This document shows, in pieces, positions 1 through 9,217 of a DNA stretch of 64,000 nt; position 1 is the first letter of the stretch, and each line of letters begins with the position of its first letter. The DNA comes from Gilliamella sp. wkB7. GTDB lineage: Bacteria; Pseudomonadota; Gammaproteobacteria; Enterobacterales; Orbaceae. Both the position numbers and the translations under genes were made by a program. Under the pieces are notes generated by a model that was not told the origin of the DNA, searched no databases, and worked only from the letters and a program-made list of their open reading frames with translations. The stretch lies in assembly GCF_001693435.1 (NCBI RefSeq), contig NZ_CM004509.1:1426001-1490000 (forward strand), written 5' to 3'.

Positions 1-456
1 ATGTCAGCCAATGAAAATCAAAAGTTCTTGTTAGCCTCTAGCGCTGGTTATGGCTTTATTTGTCAATTCAATGATTTAGTTACTCGTAATCGTAATGGTA
101 AAGCAATAATCAATTTACCAAATGGTGCTAAAGTGCTAACGCCAATTGAGATTCTATCTGAAGATAGCTTATTATTATCCATTACTCAAGCAGGACGAAT
201 GCTCGTCTTCCCTGTAAAAGATTTACCAGAACTTGCAAAAGGTAAAGGTAATAAAATCATATCATTATCAGGTGCAGAAGACAGCCTTGCTTATATACGA
301 TTAATCACACCAGAAACATCCTTAACCTTATATGTTGGTAAACGCAAACTTACGCTCAATCCGGCTGATTTAGAAAAATTTAGGGCGGAACGAGCGCGTA
401 AAGGAACGTCTTTACCACGTGGATTACAAAAAATAGATCGAATTGAGGTAATTTAA
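1..456 (+). CDS. parC: DNA topoisomerase IV subunit A, C-terminal part (partial at window edge)
   Basis: This is the last 151 residues of ParC, the DNA-cleaving subunit of topoisomerase IV, which decatenates daughter chromosomes. Only part of the C-terminal beta-pinwheel DNA-wrapping domain is inside the window. Blade-type motifs AGRMLVFPV, KGKGNKI and the closing RARKGTSLPRGLQKIDR agree closely with the enteric ParC tail. The active-site tyrosine and breakage-reunion domain lie upstream of base 1. The ATG at position 1 is an internal codon of the open frame and not the real start. The stop is 4 bases before djlA, so the two are probably cotranscribed. Confidence 0.93.
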   Translation: MSANENQKFLLASSAGYGFICQFNDLVTRNRNGKAIINLPNGAKVLTPIEILSEDSLLLSITQAGRMLVFPVKDLPELAKGKGNKIISLSGAEDSLAYIRLITPETSLTLYVGKRKLTLNPADLEKFRAERARKGTSLPRGLQKIDRIEVI

Positions 457-460
457 TAAT

Positions 461-1306
461 ATGTCTTTTATTTGGGCAATAATTACAGGCTTTGTTTTAA
501 GCATTATATTAAAATCAAATTGGGGGTTTTTACTTGGTCTATTCATTGGTCCAAAACTCTACCAATTTTGTAATAAATTGACTGAACAAGAGCCTAGAGG
601 AAACCCAAGACTCTACTTAACCGTTGTTTTTGAAGTACTGGGTCATTTAGGTAAATCTAAAGGCGTTGTAACGCAAGATGATATTAATCTTGCTCGTAGA
701 TTTATGACTCAATTGCAGCTTGATAGCAATAGTCGTCAACTTGCTCAAGACTCCTTTAATCGCGGTAAGGCAAGTGATTACCCACTCAGGGCACGTTTAA
801 GAGAGTTATATAATCAATATCGTTCTAGACGTAATGTTTTAAATATTTTCTGTGAGCAGCTTATCCAAGCAGCATTAATCGATGGTCGTTTAGATGATAA
901 AGAGTCAGAAATACTCTTTATTGTTGCCGAGGAATTCAATATTCCACGGCATCAAATGGCAATTTACATTCAAATGATGATGGGTAGTTATCATTTCCAT
1001 CAACAAAATTATAACTACCAAGAGAAACAATATAATCAACATCGACACAGTAATAATAGCTATGGTGGTTATCAAAACAACTCTTCACAACTAAATTTAC
1101 AAAATGCCTATAAAATTCTTGGTGTTGAACCATCTGATGATATTGCTACAATAAAAAGAGCTTATCGTAAATTAATGAATGAACATCATCCTGACAAGTT
1201 AGTATCTAAAGGATTACCAAAAGAGATGCTTGAAGCCGCTAAAAAACGAGCACAAGAAATTCAAGCGGCTTATGATCTAATCAAAGCCTCTCGTGGTTTT
1301 AAATAG
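461..1306 (+). CDS. djlA: Membrane-anchored DnaJ-like co-chaperone DjlA
   Basis: DjlA is an inner-membrane type III J-protein that stimulates DnaK ATPase and in enterics is tied to envelope stress signalling. The 281 residues show a short N-terminal membrane segment (about residues 5-30), a TerB-like helical domain (about 50-170), a low-complexity Gln/Asn/Tyr/His linker (about 175-210) and a C-terminal J domain with the essential HPD in NEHHPDKLVSKG. Length and order fit the family (about 270 residues). It begins just after parC and ends 11 bases before trkH, suggesting one transcript. The polar linker is richer in Asn and Tyr than I would expect. Confidence 0.93.
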   Translation: MSFIWAIITGFVLSIILKSNWGFLLGLFIGPKLYQFCNKLTEQEPRGNPRLYLTVVFEVLGHLGKSKGVVTQDDINLARRFMTQLQLDSNSRQLAQDSFNRGKASDYPLRARLRELYNQYRSRRNVLNIFCEQLIQAALIDGRLDDKESEILFIVAEEFNIPRHQMAIYIQMMMGSYHFHQQNYNYQEKQYNQHRHSNNSYGGYQNNSSQLNLQNAYKILGVEPSDDIATIKRAYRKLMNEHHPDKLVSKGLPKEMLEAAKKRAQEIQAAYDLIKASRGFK

Positions 1307-1317
1307 AGACGATCAAT

Positions 1318-2766
1318 ATGATGCACTGGCGCTCAATTCTTAGAATTATAGGTCTATTAATAGCACTCTTGTCGATATTTATGTTAATACCGGCACTGAT
1401 TGCTCTAATCTATCGTGATGGCGCAGGTGCTATATTTGTTCGCTCCTTTTTCGCCGCATTAATATTAGGTTGTTTACTATGGTTACCCAATCGTCACCAA
1501 CGCCATGAACTTAGTACTCGAGAAGGTTTCTTTATCGTCGTATTATTTTGGGTAGTACTCGGTACAATTGGAGCATTTCCCTTTATTTTCGACACCCATA
1601 TTAATTTAAATTTAACCACAGCATTTTTCGAATCGTTTTCCAGCTTAACGACAACAGGTGCAACAACGATTGTACATCTCGATCACCTACCTAAAGCACT
1701 ACTTTTTTATCGGCAATTATTACAATGGTTGGGGGGTATGGGTATTATCGTTTTAGCGGTTGCAATATTACCGTTATTAGGTGTTGGGGGCATGCAGCTT
1801 TATCGAGCTGAAATCCCGGGTCCACAAAAAGACAGCAAAATGCGTCCACGTATTGCCGAAACGGCAAAAACACTGTGGTCAATTTATATTTTACTCACAA
1901 CGCTTTGTGCAATTTGCTTATGGGCTGCCGGAATGAATATTTTTGACGCTGTTTCACACAGTTTTTCAACCATCTCGATGGGTGGATTCTCTACTCACGA
2001 TGATAATCTTGCTTATTTTAATAGTGCGACCATCAACTATATTATTACTATTTTTCTAATTTTATCAGGTTGTAATTTTGCGTTACATTTTGCCGCATTA
2101 AACGGATTATCAATTAAGGTATATTGGCGAGACCAAGAATTTAGAACTTTTATCTTTATTTTGCTTATCTTAATTGTGATTTGTGCATGTGGAGTTTACT
2201 TTTATCAGGTAAAACACAAATTAAGTATAGACAAAATAATACTGCAAGTTGTCTCTGTCGCAGCAACAGCAGGATTTACCATTGATGATATCAATACCTG
2301 GCCGTCATTACTTCCCCTGTTTTTACTATGTGCATCGTTTATTGGTGGATGTGCTGGTTCAACGGGTGGGGGTTTGAAAGTCGTTCGAGTACTATTACTA
2401 TTTATGCAAGGTTCACGAGAGCTAAAACGCCTTATTCACCCCAATGCTATCTATACATTGAAACTAAACAATCGTGTAGTACCAGAACGAATTATTGAAG
2501 CTGTTTGGGGATTTTTCTCGGCATATGCCTTAGTCTTTTTAGTCAGCTTATTTATCATTATGGCAACAGGCGTTACAGCCTCTGATTCTTTCTACATTGT
2601 GGCATCATCACTCAATAACTTAGGTGTTGGCCTGGGAAGTGTAAGTGATAATTTTGCTAGTGTAAGTGACATGGTTAAATGGGTCATGATAGTTGATATG
2701 TTATTTGGTCGGTTAGAAATATTTACTTTACTTGTTTTATTTACACCAACTTTCTGGCGAAGCTGA
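1318..2766 (+). CDS. trkH: Trk potassium uptake channel subunit TrkH
   Basis: TrkH is the membrane pore of the Trk K+ uptake system and works with the cytoplasmic NAD-binding TrkA, which is not in this window. The 482 residues match the usual length. Four pore-loop repeats are visible: TTTGATT near 115, ISMGGFS near 220, AATAGFT near 318 and NNLGVG near 435. The C terminus LLVLFTPTFWRS is the typical TrkH ending, so the gene is full length although an intergenic repeat starts at its stop codon. It lies 11 bases after djlA in an apparent parC-djlA-trkH transcription unit. TrkG is a possible paralogue, but TrkH is the better default. Confidence 0.92.
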   Translation: MMHWRSILRIIGLLIALLSIFMLIPALIALIYRDGAGAIFVRSFFAALILGCLLWLPNRHQRHELSTREGFFIVVLFWVVLGTIGAFPFIFDTHINLNLTTAFFESFSSLTTTGATTIVHLDHLPKALLFYRQLLQWLGGMGIIVLAVAILPLLGVGGMQLYRAEIPGPQKDSKMRPRIAETAKTLWSIYILLTTLCAICLWAAGMNIFDAVSHSFSTISMGGFSTHDDNLAYFNSATINYIITIFLILSGCNFALHFAALNGLSIKVYWRDQEFRTFIFILLILIVICACGVYFYQVKHKLSIDKIILQVVSVAATAGFTIDDINTWPSLLPLFLLCASFIGGCAGSTGGGLKVVRVLLLFMQGSRELKRLIHPNAIYTLKLNNRVVPERIIEAVWGFFSAYALVFLVSLFIIMATGVTASDSFYIVASSLNNLGVGLGSVSDNFASVSDMVKWVMIVDMLFGRLEIFTLLVLFTPTFWRS

Positions 2767-2810
2767 TTTTATACTGAAACGTATAGTTAACCTGAAACTT
2801 TTTAACAAAA
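2767..2810 (+). repeat. 44-bp dispersed intergenic repeat, copy A
   Basis: This sequence begins 1 base after the trkH stop and recurs at 19517-19560 with 42 of 44 positions identical. The core is GAAACGTATAGTTAACCTGA. A weaker relative lies at 63735-63771, next to a transposase fragment, so the repeat could be an insertion-sequence end or a small derivative. No matching inverted copy was seen between here and the next gene. Confidence 0.6.
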
Positions 2811-2909
2811 TAAACAATTTTTATAAATATTTTATTGATTATTTGGTCAATTACAGCCAGAATTACACGGCAGCATGTGCTGTGATCATTAGAGGTAATC
2901 ACCTGACAT

Positions 2910-4484
2910 ATGGAATGGATCATGGATCCTACAATCTGGATTGGTTTATCCACTCTGGTTGTACTTGAAATCGTCCTTGGTATTGATAATATTGTTTTTA
3001 TAGCCATTCTTGCCGAGAAACTTCCGCCTCACCAACGAGATAAAGCCCGTATAACCGGTCTTGCATTTGCGTTAATTACCCGAATTTTATTATTAATGAT
3101 AACTGGTTGGTTAGTTACCCTTAATACACCACTATTTTCAAAATTTGGTATTACATTCAATGCGCGCCAATTAATTATGTTTATTGGAGGGCTATTTTTG
3201 CTTTTCAAAGCAACGATGGAGCTCAATGAACGCCTTGAAGGCTCTGCCCATGAAGAGGGAAAACCGAAAAAAACCTCACATTTTTGGACAGTGGTCGCCC
3301 AAATCGTGGTACTTGATGCAGTATTTTCTTTAGACTCAGTAATTACCGCTGTGGGTATGGTTGAACATATTCCAGTGATGATTATTGCTGTTTGTATTGC
3401 TATTGCCATTATGATGGTTGCCAGTGGGCCTTTAGCTCATTTTGTTAACTCACATCCAACCATTGTCATTCTTTGTTTAAGCTTCTTACTGATGATTGGC
3501 TTTAGTTTAGTTGCAGAAGGATTTGGGTTTATTATTCCTAAAGGTTATTTATATGCAGCGATTGGCTTCTCAATTATGATTGAATTTTTCAATCAATTAG
3601 CTATTTTCAATCGTCGTAAAATATTAAACAAAAAACCATTACGTGAACGTACCGCCGAAGCTGTTTTGCATTTACTTAAAGGGGATGCAGAAGAAGATCC
3701 TGAAACTCACACGATTGATGTGGTATCAGATACTAATAAAAAAGTCTCTGTATTTAATCACCAAGAATTAAGCATGGTCGAACGAGTGCTTGGACTTGCC
3801 CAACGTTCAGTCAGTAGTGTTATGACATCACGATTAGATATTGATATGATTAATATTAATGATGATCGTGAAGTTATACTAAAAGAAATTTTTGATAATC
3901 CTCATTCACGTTTAATTGTCACGGATAATGCCTCAATTGATGAACCGCTGGGTATCATTCAAGTCAACGATCTTTTGAAAGATATGATCCAAAGCAAAAA
4001 ATCGATTGATATTAATTCATTGATTAAGCAGCCTCTTATCTTCCCAGAGACGGTATCTTTATTGGTTGCACTTGAGCAATTTAAAAAGGCTAAAACCCAT
4101 TTTGCTTTTGTCGTTGATGAATTTGGCTCAATGCAAGGCGTTGTCTCGGTAACAGACATTATTGAAACTATTGCGGGAGATTTTCCAACAGAAGAAGAGG
4201 AAATTGACGCTAAACATGATATTCAAAGTATAGATGATAATAGTTGGATTGCTAATGGTTATATTCCTGTTGAAGAATTAATTCGTTTTGTACCTATACC
4301 CATTGATGATAAACGTGAATATCATACTCTGGCAGGATTGCTAATGGAAAAAGCTCAACATTTACTTAATGTCGGTGAGACGATACAAATTGGTGATTAT
4401 CTATTCGAAATTGCCGAGATAGAAAGCCACCGTATTCTTAAAGTCAAAATTACTTTGAATAAACTTGATGCTGTATCTGAGTAG
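2910..4484 (+). CDS. yegH: TerC/CBS/CorC-domain inner-membrane protein (YegH-like)
   Basis: This 524-residue protein combines an N-terminal TerC-type membrane domain (about residues 8-240, roughly seven segments, with acidic motifs EIVLGIDN and [14 protein letters not shown]), a CBS pair (about 300-425) and a C-terminal CorC/HlyC domain (about 430-515). The order and the start MEWIMDP match the E. coli YegH/YoaE family, closer to YegH. The family is of uncertain function; links to metal-ion export are suggested for TerC proteins and remain unproven for this branch. A purine-rich AGAGGT at 2891-2896 precedes the chosen ATG. It looks monocistronic, with a terminator downstream. Confidence 0.85.
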   Translation: MEWIMDPTIWIGLSTLVVLEIVLGIDNIVFIAILAEKLPPHQRDKARITGLAFALITRILLLMITGWLVTLNTPLFSKFGITFNARQLIMFIGGLFLLFKATMELNERLEGSAHEEGKPKKTSHFWTVVAQIVVLDAVFSLDSVITAVGMVEHIPVMIIAVCIAIAIMMVASGPLAHFVNSHPTIVILCLSFLLMIGFSLVAEGFGFIIPKGYLYAAIGFSIMIEFFNQLAIFNRRKILNKKPLRERTAEAVLHLLKGDAEEDPETHTIDVVSDTNKKVSVFNHQELSMVERVLGLAQRSVSSVMTSRLDIDMININDDREVILKEIFDNPHSRLIVTDNASIDEPLGIIQVNDLLKDMIQSKKSIDINSLIKQPLIFPETVSLLVALEQFKKAKTHFAFVVDEFGSMQGVVSVTDIIETIAGDFPTEEEEIDAKHDIQSIDDNSWIANGYIPVEELIRFVPIPIDDKREYHTLAGLLMEKAQHLLNVGETIQIGDYLFEIAEIESHRILKVKITLNKLDAVSE

Positions 4485-4571
4485 TACTGTGCCTAGTGCA
4501 CTGTACAGACTAGAATAACGCTTGACCTAAATAAATAACAAGCAATAATTATGCAGTAAAATTCCTTTTTT

Positions 4572-4608
4572 AAAAGATGTGGAGTAACAACCCTCATCTT
4601 TTTTATTT
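4572..4608 (+). terminator. Rho-independent terminator after yegH-like gene
   Basis: AAAAGATG (4572-4579) pairs with CATCTTTT (4595-4602), followed by a T-rich run. It sits 88 bases after the stop of the TerC/CBS gene and before the purine permease. Confidence 0.75.
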
Positions 4609-4683
4609 TTTACTTTTGGTAAAAAATAAATAGTACAACGTTAAATACGTTCATTCTTGACAACCAAAATTGGGCTTTAATTT

Positions 4684-5994
4684 ATGAATTCAATATTCGA
4701 AAAAATATTTCAATTGAAAGAAAAAAAAACAACTGTCGGTACTGAAATTATCGCTGGTTGTACCACCTTTCTTACTATGGTCTATATAATATTCGTCAAT
4801 CCTTCCATTTTATCTGCAACGGGTATGGATACTTCAGCTGTATTTGTGTTAACTTGCGTTGTTACAGCCTTTGCCACTATTTTAATGGGTTTATTTGCCA
4901 ATTTACCTATTGCTTTAGCCCCAGCAATGGGACTTAACGTCTTTTTTGCTTATGGAATATGTGGTGCAATGGGTTACTCATGGCAAATAGGTATGGGAGC
5001 GATATTTTGGGGATCGCTCGTATTTTTTGTATTATCATTATTGAAAGTTCGCCATTGGTTAATTGAACACATTCCACAATGTTTACGCGTCGGTATTAGT
5101 GCCGGTATTGGCTTATTTATTGCTTTTATGGGCTTTCAAAATATGGGTATTGTCGTTTCTTCGCCGGCAACACTATTAACCATGGGGAATATTTTATCGC
5201 TAAAAGTATTACTCGGCTCACTGGGCTTTTTTATTATTATAATTTTAGCTGCGCGTAACTTTCATGCAGCAGTACTTGTTTCGATTTTTATTGTAACGCT
5301 GCTTGCGCTTTGGTTAGATCCCAACATTAATTATCAAGGTATAGCATCTATCCCACCAAGTGTAACTCCTGTTGTCGGTCACGTTGACCTTGCCGGTTCA
5401 TTCAACATCGGTATTATGGGTGTAATCTTCTCAGTTATGATTGTCAGCTTATTTGATTCATCTGGAACAATTCTGGCATTAACCGATAAAGCGGGTATTT
5501 GTGATGAAAAAGGTCGCTTTCCAAAAATGCGTCAAGCATTATTAATTGATAGTTTTAGCTCATCACTTGGTGGTTTATTCGGTACATCATCTGTATTAAC
5601 CTATATTGAAAGCTCTTCAGGTATCTCTGTTGGTGGTCGTACAGGCTTAACAGCAGTGGTTGTTGGATTATTATTTTTAATGATGACCTTTTTATCGCCA
5701 TTAGCTCACCTTGTACCAAATTATGCTACCTCTGGTGCGCTTATTTTTGTTGGAATTTTAATGGTTTCAAGCTTAGTTAAAGTCAATTGGTCAGATTTAA
5801 CTGATGCAACACCAGCATTTATCACCGCATTAATGATGCCATTTGCTTTCGCGATTACAGAAGGGGTTGCGCTTGGTTTTATCTCTTATGTCGTATTAAA
5901 AACTTGTACAGGTAAATTTAAAGAACTCAACCTTTGCGTTATTATTTTTGCTATATTATTTGCTTTAAAATTTATCTTTATTGATCATCATTAA
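4684..5994 (+). CDS. NCS2-family purine permease (AdeP/AdeQ-like)
   Basis: A 436-residue nucleobase:proton symporter of the NCS2/AzgA group with about 12 predicted membrane segments. The motifs ANLPIALAPAMGLN, VVGHVDLAGSFN, VSLFDSSGT and IESSSGISVGGRTGLTAVVV match the E. coli AdeP/AdeQ adenine permease clade better than GhxP/GhxQ. Adenine is therefore the favoured substrate, by inference. No good Shine-Dalgarno is seen before the ATG. The gene appears to stand alone, flanked by a terminator upstream and a hairpin downstream. I saw no clear purine riboswitch in the 200-base leader. Confidence 0.87.
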   Translation: MNSIFEKIFQLKEKKTTVGTEIIAGCTTFLTMVYIIFVNPSILSATGMDTSAVFVLTCVVTAFATILMGLFANLPIALAPAMGLNVFFAYGICGAMGYSWQIGMGAIFWGSLVFFVLSLLKVRHWLIEHIPQCLRVGISAGIGLFIAFMGFQNMGIVVSSPATLLTMGNILSLKVLLGSLGFFIIIILAARNFHAAVLVSIFIVTLLALWLDPNINYQGIASIPPSVTPVVGHVDLAGSFNIGIMGVIFSVMIVSLFDSSGTILALTDKAGICDEKGRFPKMRQALLIDSFSSSLGGLFGTSSVLTYIESSSGISVGGRTGLTAVVVGLLFLMMTFLSPLAHLVPNYATSGALIFVGILMVSSLVKVNWSDLTDATPAFITALMMPFAFAITEGVALGFISYVVLKTCTGKFKELNLCVIIFAILFALKFIFIDHH

Positions 5995-6003
5995 TTCAAT
6001 TTT

Positions 6004-6031
6004 ATTTCTACCGTTTTATAACGGTAGAAAT
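6004..6031 (+). terminator. Hairpin at the 3' end of the purine permease gene
   Basis: A perfect 12-bp stem with a TTAT loop (ATTTCTACCGTT / AACGGTAGAAAT) starts 10 bases after the stop codon. There is no strong T run on either side, so it may protect the 3' end of the transcript as much as terminate it. Confidence 0.55.
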
Positions 6032-6180
6032 AATCCTATCAGCTAGTCCTCCCTAAGCTTGCTACACACAAAATTTATTAACGAGTTTTTCATGATTTAA
6101 TCTGAATTTATAATTTAAATTAAATTGGAAACGGCAAATTATCAATAATTCACCTATTCAACAAACACTCCTTTAGCTAA

Positions 6181-6196
6181 TTTGATCTGCATCACA
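6181..6196 (+). promoter_or_regulatory. Probable CRP-cAMP site upstream of xylE
   Basis: TTTGATCTGCATCACA matches the CRP consensus TGTGA-N6-TCACA at 9 of 10 arm positions. It lies about 140 bases upstream of xylE, a reasonable distance for catabolite activation of a xylose operon. The rest of the 327-base gap holds the permease hairpin, A/T-rich sequence and the inverted repeat at 6274-6293. Confidence 0.55.
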
Positions 6197-6273
6197 AAAA
6201 CTAAAAAACATAAAAATAGTACAAAATTTAGTAATTGTTGTTGTGCTTAATATTCATGCATATTGATTAAACA

Positions 6274-6293
6274 GTTTCAGATCTAATTGAAAC
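6274..6293 (+). promoter_or_regulatory. Inverted repeat upstream of xylE, candidate XylR or promoter-region operator
   Basis: GTTTCA and TGAAAC are separated by 8 bases, 29 bases before the xylE start. The position fits an operator or activator site near the promoter. Assignment to XylR is inference, because the usual XylR sites are direct repeats. Confidence 0.35.
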
Positions 6294-6321
6294 CAAATTT
6301 GATAAACAAGCAGGTATGAAT

Positions 6322-7764
6322 ATGAGTACGCATTATAATTCTCTATATGTTTTCCGAATTACCTTAGTTGCAACTTTAGGAGGTCTATTATTTGGTTATG
6401 ATACAGCCGTTATCTCTGGAACAGTTGAGTCCATATTTAAAGTTTTTGTTGAACCACAACATTTAAGTGAGACTGCAGCAAATTCCTTATTAGGTTTCTG
6501 TGTAGCAAGTGCTTTAATTGGTTGTATTATTGGCGGTTTAATGGGAGGTTATTTAAGTAATCGTTTTGGACGTCGAAATTCATTACTAATTGCAGCATTT
6601 TTATTCTTTATCGCTGCAATTGGATCCGCTTGGCCTGAACTAGGATTTCGTACAATAGAATCTCAACAAATACCTTATTATTTAGCTCAATATGTTCCTC
6701 ACTTTGTGTTTTATCGCATTATCGGTGGTATTGGTGTTGGCTTAGCTTCTATGTTATCACCTATGTACATAGCTGAAGTGGCACCAGCAGAAATCCGAGG
6801 TAAGCTAGTATCGTTTAACCAATTTGCTATTATTTTTGGACAACTTTTAGTTTATTGTGTTAATTACGGTATAGCAAGTTCAGGCGATCAAGTTTGGTTA
6901 AATATAGTTGGTTGGAGATATATGTTTTTATCTTTAGCCATTCCAGCATTACTATTTTTTGGATTATTATTCACAGTGCCAGAAAGCCCTCGTTGGTTAA
7001 CTGCACAAAATAAAATAAACAAAGCTCAACATATTCTTTCTAAAATTTTAGGAAATCAAAAAGCCGATCAAGCATTAAAAAACATTATCGATTCCCTATC
7101 ATCCTATTGTGATAAAAAAAGTAGCTCATTATTAAAATATGGTATAGGGGTTATTATCATTGGAATTTTATTATCTGCATTTCAACAATTAATGGGAATT
7201 AATGTTGTTCTTTATTATGCACCAGAAGTGTTTAAAACATTAGGTGCTAGTACTGATTCAGCATTATTACAAACCATTGTAGTTGGTATTATCAATCTAT
7301 CTTTTACTACCATTGCTATTTTTACCGTTGATAAATTTGGTCGAAAACCATTACAAATAATTGGTGCCATTGGCATGGCAATAGGCATGATCACATTAGG
7401 CACGACATTTTATTTACAGATATCAGCCAGTATTGCTCTTGCTGCAATGTTGTTTTATATCGCTTCTTTTGCTATCTCCTGGGGGCCTGTATGCTGGGTA
7501 TTATTATCAGAAATATTCCCTAACTCTATCCGAAGTAAAGCTTTATCCATTGCTGTTTCAGCACAGTGGATCACAAATTACCTAGTATCTTGGACTTTTC
7601 CAATTATGGATAAAAATACCTATCTTATATCTCATTTTAATAATGGTTTTGCCTATTGGCTATACGGTGCAATTAGCATAATGGCAGCTATTTTTATCTG
7701 GAAATGGTTTCCTGAAACAAAAGGAAAATCTTTAGAAGAACTTGAAAATTTCTGGAATAAATAA
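6322..7764 (+). CDS. xylE: D-xylose:proton symporter XylE
   Basis: XylE is a 12-helix major-facilitator sugar porter that imports D-xylose with a proton. The family signatures GGLLFGYDTAVISGT, RFGRR, PESPRWL and PETKG are present. The sugar-contacting residues known from E. coli XylE are recognisable: Gln in FNQFAIIFGQ, the QQ and Asn in FQQLMGINVV, Trp in WGPVCWV and Gln in AQWITNY. I chose ATG 6322, because AGG at 6312-6314 is correctly spaced for it and too close for the ATG at 6316. The product is 480 residues. It is the first gene of xylE-xylA-xylB; no xylFGH ABC transporter is seen here. Confidence 0.94.
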   Translation: MSTHYNSLYVFRITLVATLGGLLFGYDTAVISGTVESIFKVFVEPQHLSETAANSLLGFCVASALIGCIIGGLMGGYLSNRFGRRNSLLIAAFLFFIAAIGSAWPELGFRTIESQQIPYYLAQYVPHFVFYRIIGGIGVGLASMLSPMYIAEVAPAEIRGKLVSFNQFAIIFGQLLVYCVNYGIASSGDQVWLNIVGWRYMFLSLAIPALLFFGLLFTVPESPRWLTAQNKINKAQHILSKILGNQKADQALKNIIDSLSSYCDKKSSSLLKYGIGVIIIGILLSAFQQLMGINVVLYYAPEVFKTLGASTDSALLQTIVVGIINLSFTTIAIFTVDKFGRKPLQIIGAIGMAIGMITLGTTFYLQISASIALAAMLFYIASFAISWGPVCWVLLSEIFPNSIRSKALSIAVSAQWITNYLVSWTFPIMDKNTYLISHFNNGFAYWLYGAISIMAAIFIWKWFPETKGKSLEELENFWNK

Positions 7765-7803
7765 ATCAAAATCTAATTTAAAAACAATATTAAGGAGAAC
7801 ATT

Positions 7804-9123
7804 ATGAAACATTACTATGACAAAATAGAACGCATTAATTACGAAGGAACACAAACTGATAATCCTTTCGCCTTTCGGCATTATAATCCAAGTCAAATTA
7901 TTTTAGGTAAAACCATGGCTGAACACTTACGCTTTTCTATCTGTTACTGGCATACTTTTTGTTGGGCTGGAACGGATATGTTTGGTTCAGGATCGTTTAA
8001 CTATCCATGGCAATCTAATACAGATCCATTAAGTAACGCAAAAGCTAAAGCGGATGTTGCCTTTGAGTTTTTTTATAAAATGAACGTACCTTTTTATGCA
8101 TTTCATGATGTGGATGTTGCACCTGAAGGCAATTCGATTCAAGAATATATCAATAATTTATCAATAATGACCGATATCTTACTAGAAAAACAACAACAAA
8201 CAGGTGTTAACTTACTCTGGGGTACAGCTAATTGTTTCACCAATCCGAAATATGCAGCTGGTGCAGCGACAAATCCAGATCCAGAAGTCTTTGCTTGTGC
8301 AGCAACACAAGTTGTACATGCCATGAATGCAACTCATAAACTAGGTGGACAAAATTATGTACTATGGGGGGGACGAGAAGGATACGAAACATTGTTGAAT
8401 ACTGATTTACGTAAAGAGCGAGAACAAGTCGGTAAATTTATGCAACTAGTCGTTGAAAACAAACATAAAATTGGTTTTAACGGCACGCTACTTATTGAAC
8501 CTAAACCACAAGAACCGACTAAGCACCAATATGATTATGATGTTGCAACCATTTATGGATTTTTAAAACAATTTGACTTAGAAAAAGAGATTAAAGTAAA
8601 CATAGAAGCCAACCATGCGACCCTTGCCGGTCATTCATTCCAGCATGAAGTAGCCTCTGCCTTTGCTTTAGGTATATTTGGATCACTTGATGCTAACCGT
8701 GGCGATCCACAACTAGGCTGGGATACCGATCAATTTCCAAACAGTGTCGAAGAAAATACCCTTGTCATGTATGAAATTCTTAAAAATGGCGGATTTACAA
8801 CGGGAGGATTGAATTTTGACGCAAAAATCCGCCGCCAAAGCATTGATAAATATGATGTATTTTATGGGCACATTGGCGCAATGGATACCATGGCATTGTC
8901 ATTGAAATGTGCAGCAAGAATGATTGAGGATAATGCACTGAATCAAAAAGTTACTGACCGTTATGCAGGTTGGAGTAACAACTTAGGTAAAGAGATATTA
9001 CAAGGCAATATGACACTACAAAATATTGCTCAATATAGTCTTTCCCACAATTTACAACCAAAACCATACAGTGGCGAACAAGAGAAACTAGAAAATCTCG
9101 TTAATAAGTTTATTTTTGGCTAG
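7804..9123 (+). CDS. xylA: D-xylose isomerase
   Basis: XylA converts D-xylose to D-xylulose in the cytoplasm. At 439 residues it matches the enteric class II enzyme (440). The catalytic His-Asp dyad is in [10 protein letters not shown] (about residues 101-110). Metal-binding stretches [18 protein letters not shown] and [16 protein letters not shown] are intact, as is [12 protein letters not shown] strong AAGGAG precedes the ATG. It lies 39 bases after xylE and 94 bases before xylB, with a hairpin in the second gap. Confidence 0.96.
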   Translation: MKHYYDKIERINYEGTQTDNPFAFRHYNPSQIILGKTMAEHLRFSICYWHTFCWAGTDMFGSGSFNYPWQSNTDPLSNAKAKADVAFEFFYKMNVPFYAFHDVDVAPEGNSIQEYINNLSIMTDILLEKQQQTGVNLLWGTANCFTNPKYAAGAATNPDPEVFACAATQVVHAMNATHKLGGQNYVLWGGREGYETLLNTDLRKEREQVGKFMQLVVENKHKIGFNGTLLIEPKPQEPTKHQYDYDVATIYGFLKQFDLEKEIKVNIEANHATLAGHSFQHEVASAFALGIFGSLDANRGDPQLGWDTDQFPNSVEENTLVMYEILKNGGFTTGGLNFDAKIRRQSIDKYDVFYGHIGAMDTMALSLKCAARMIEDNALNQKVTDRYAGWSNNLGKEILQGNMTLQNIAQYSLSHNLQPKPYSGEQEKLENLVNKFIFG

Positions 9124-9146
9124 CAATATTGTTGAATATAATAAAG

Positions 9147-9195
9147 TCAGAGCTACTATATAGTTACCATTATTCGGTAATAACGATAGCTCTGA
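9147..9195 (+). other. Intercistronic hairpin between xylA and xylB
   Basis: TCAGAGCTA (9147-9155) and TAGCTCTGA (9187-9195) form a 9-bp stem, with a possible inner GTTACC/GGTAA pairing. No T run follows. It is more likely a message-processing or stability element that lets xylA and xylB be expressed at different levels than a terminator. Confidence 0.5.
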
Positions 9196-9217
9196 TGGCA
9201 ACACAATGGAGAAAACT

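Noticed and set aside
1..3. ATG at the first base as the start of an independent 151-residue gene
   Set aside because: The sequence is the internal part and tail of ParC; the real start is outside the window.
2700..2766. Truncation of trkH by the adjacent repeat
   Set aside because: The C terminus LLVLFTPTFWRS is the normal TrkH ending and the length is standard.
2732..3007. Two small frames over the repeat after trkH
   Set aside because: They overlap trkH, the 44-bp repeat and the next gene, and show no protein-like pattern.
4485..4683. Purine riboswitch before the NCS2 permease
   Set aside because: No three-way junction with the conserved loop sequences could be traced; only the upstream gene's terminator is clear.
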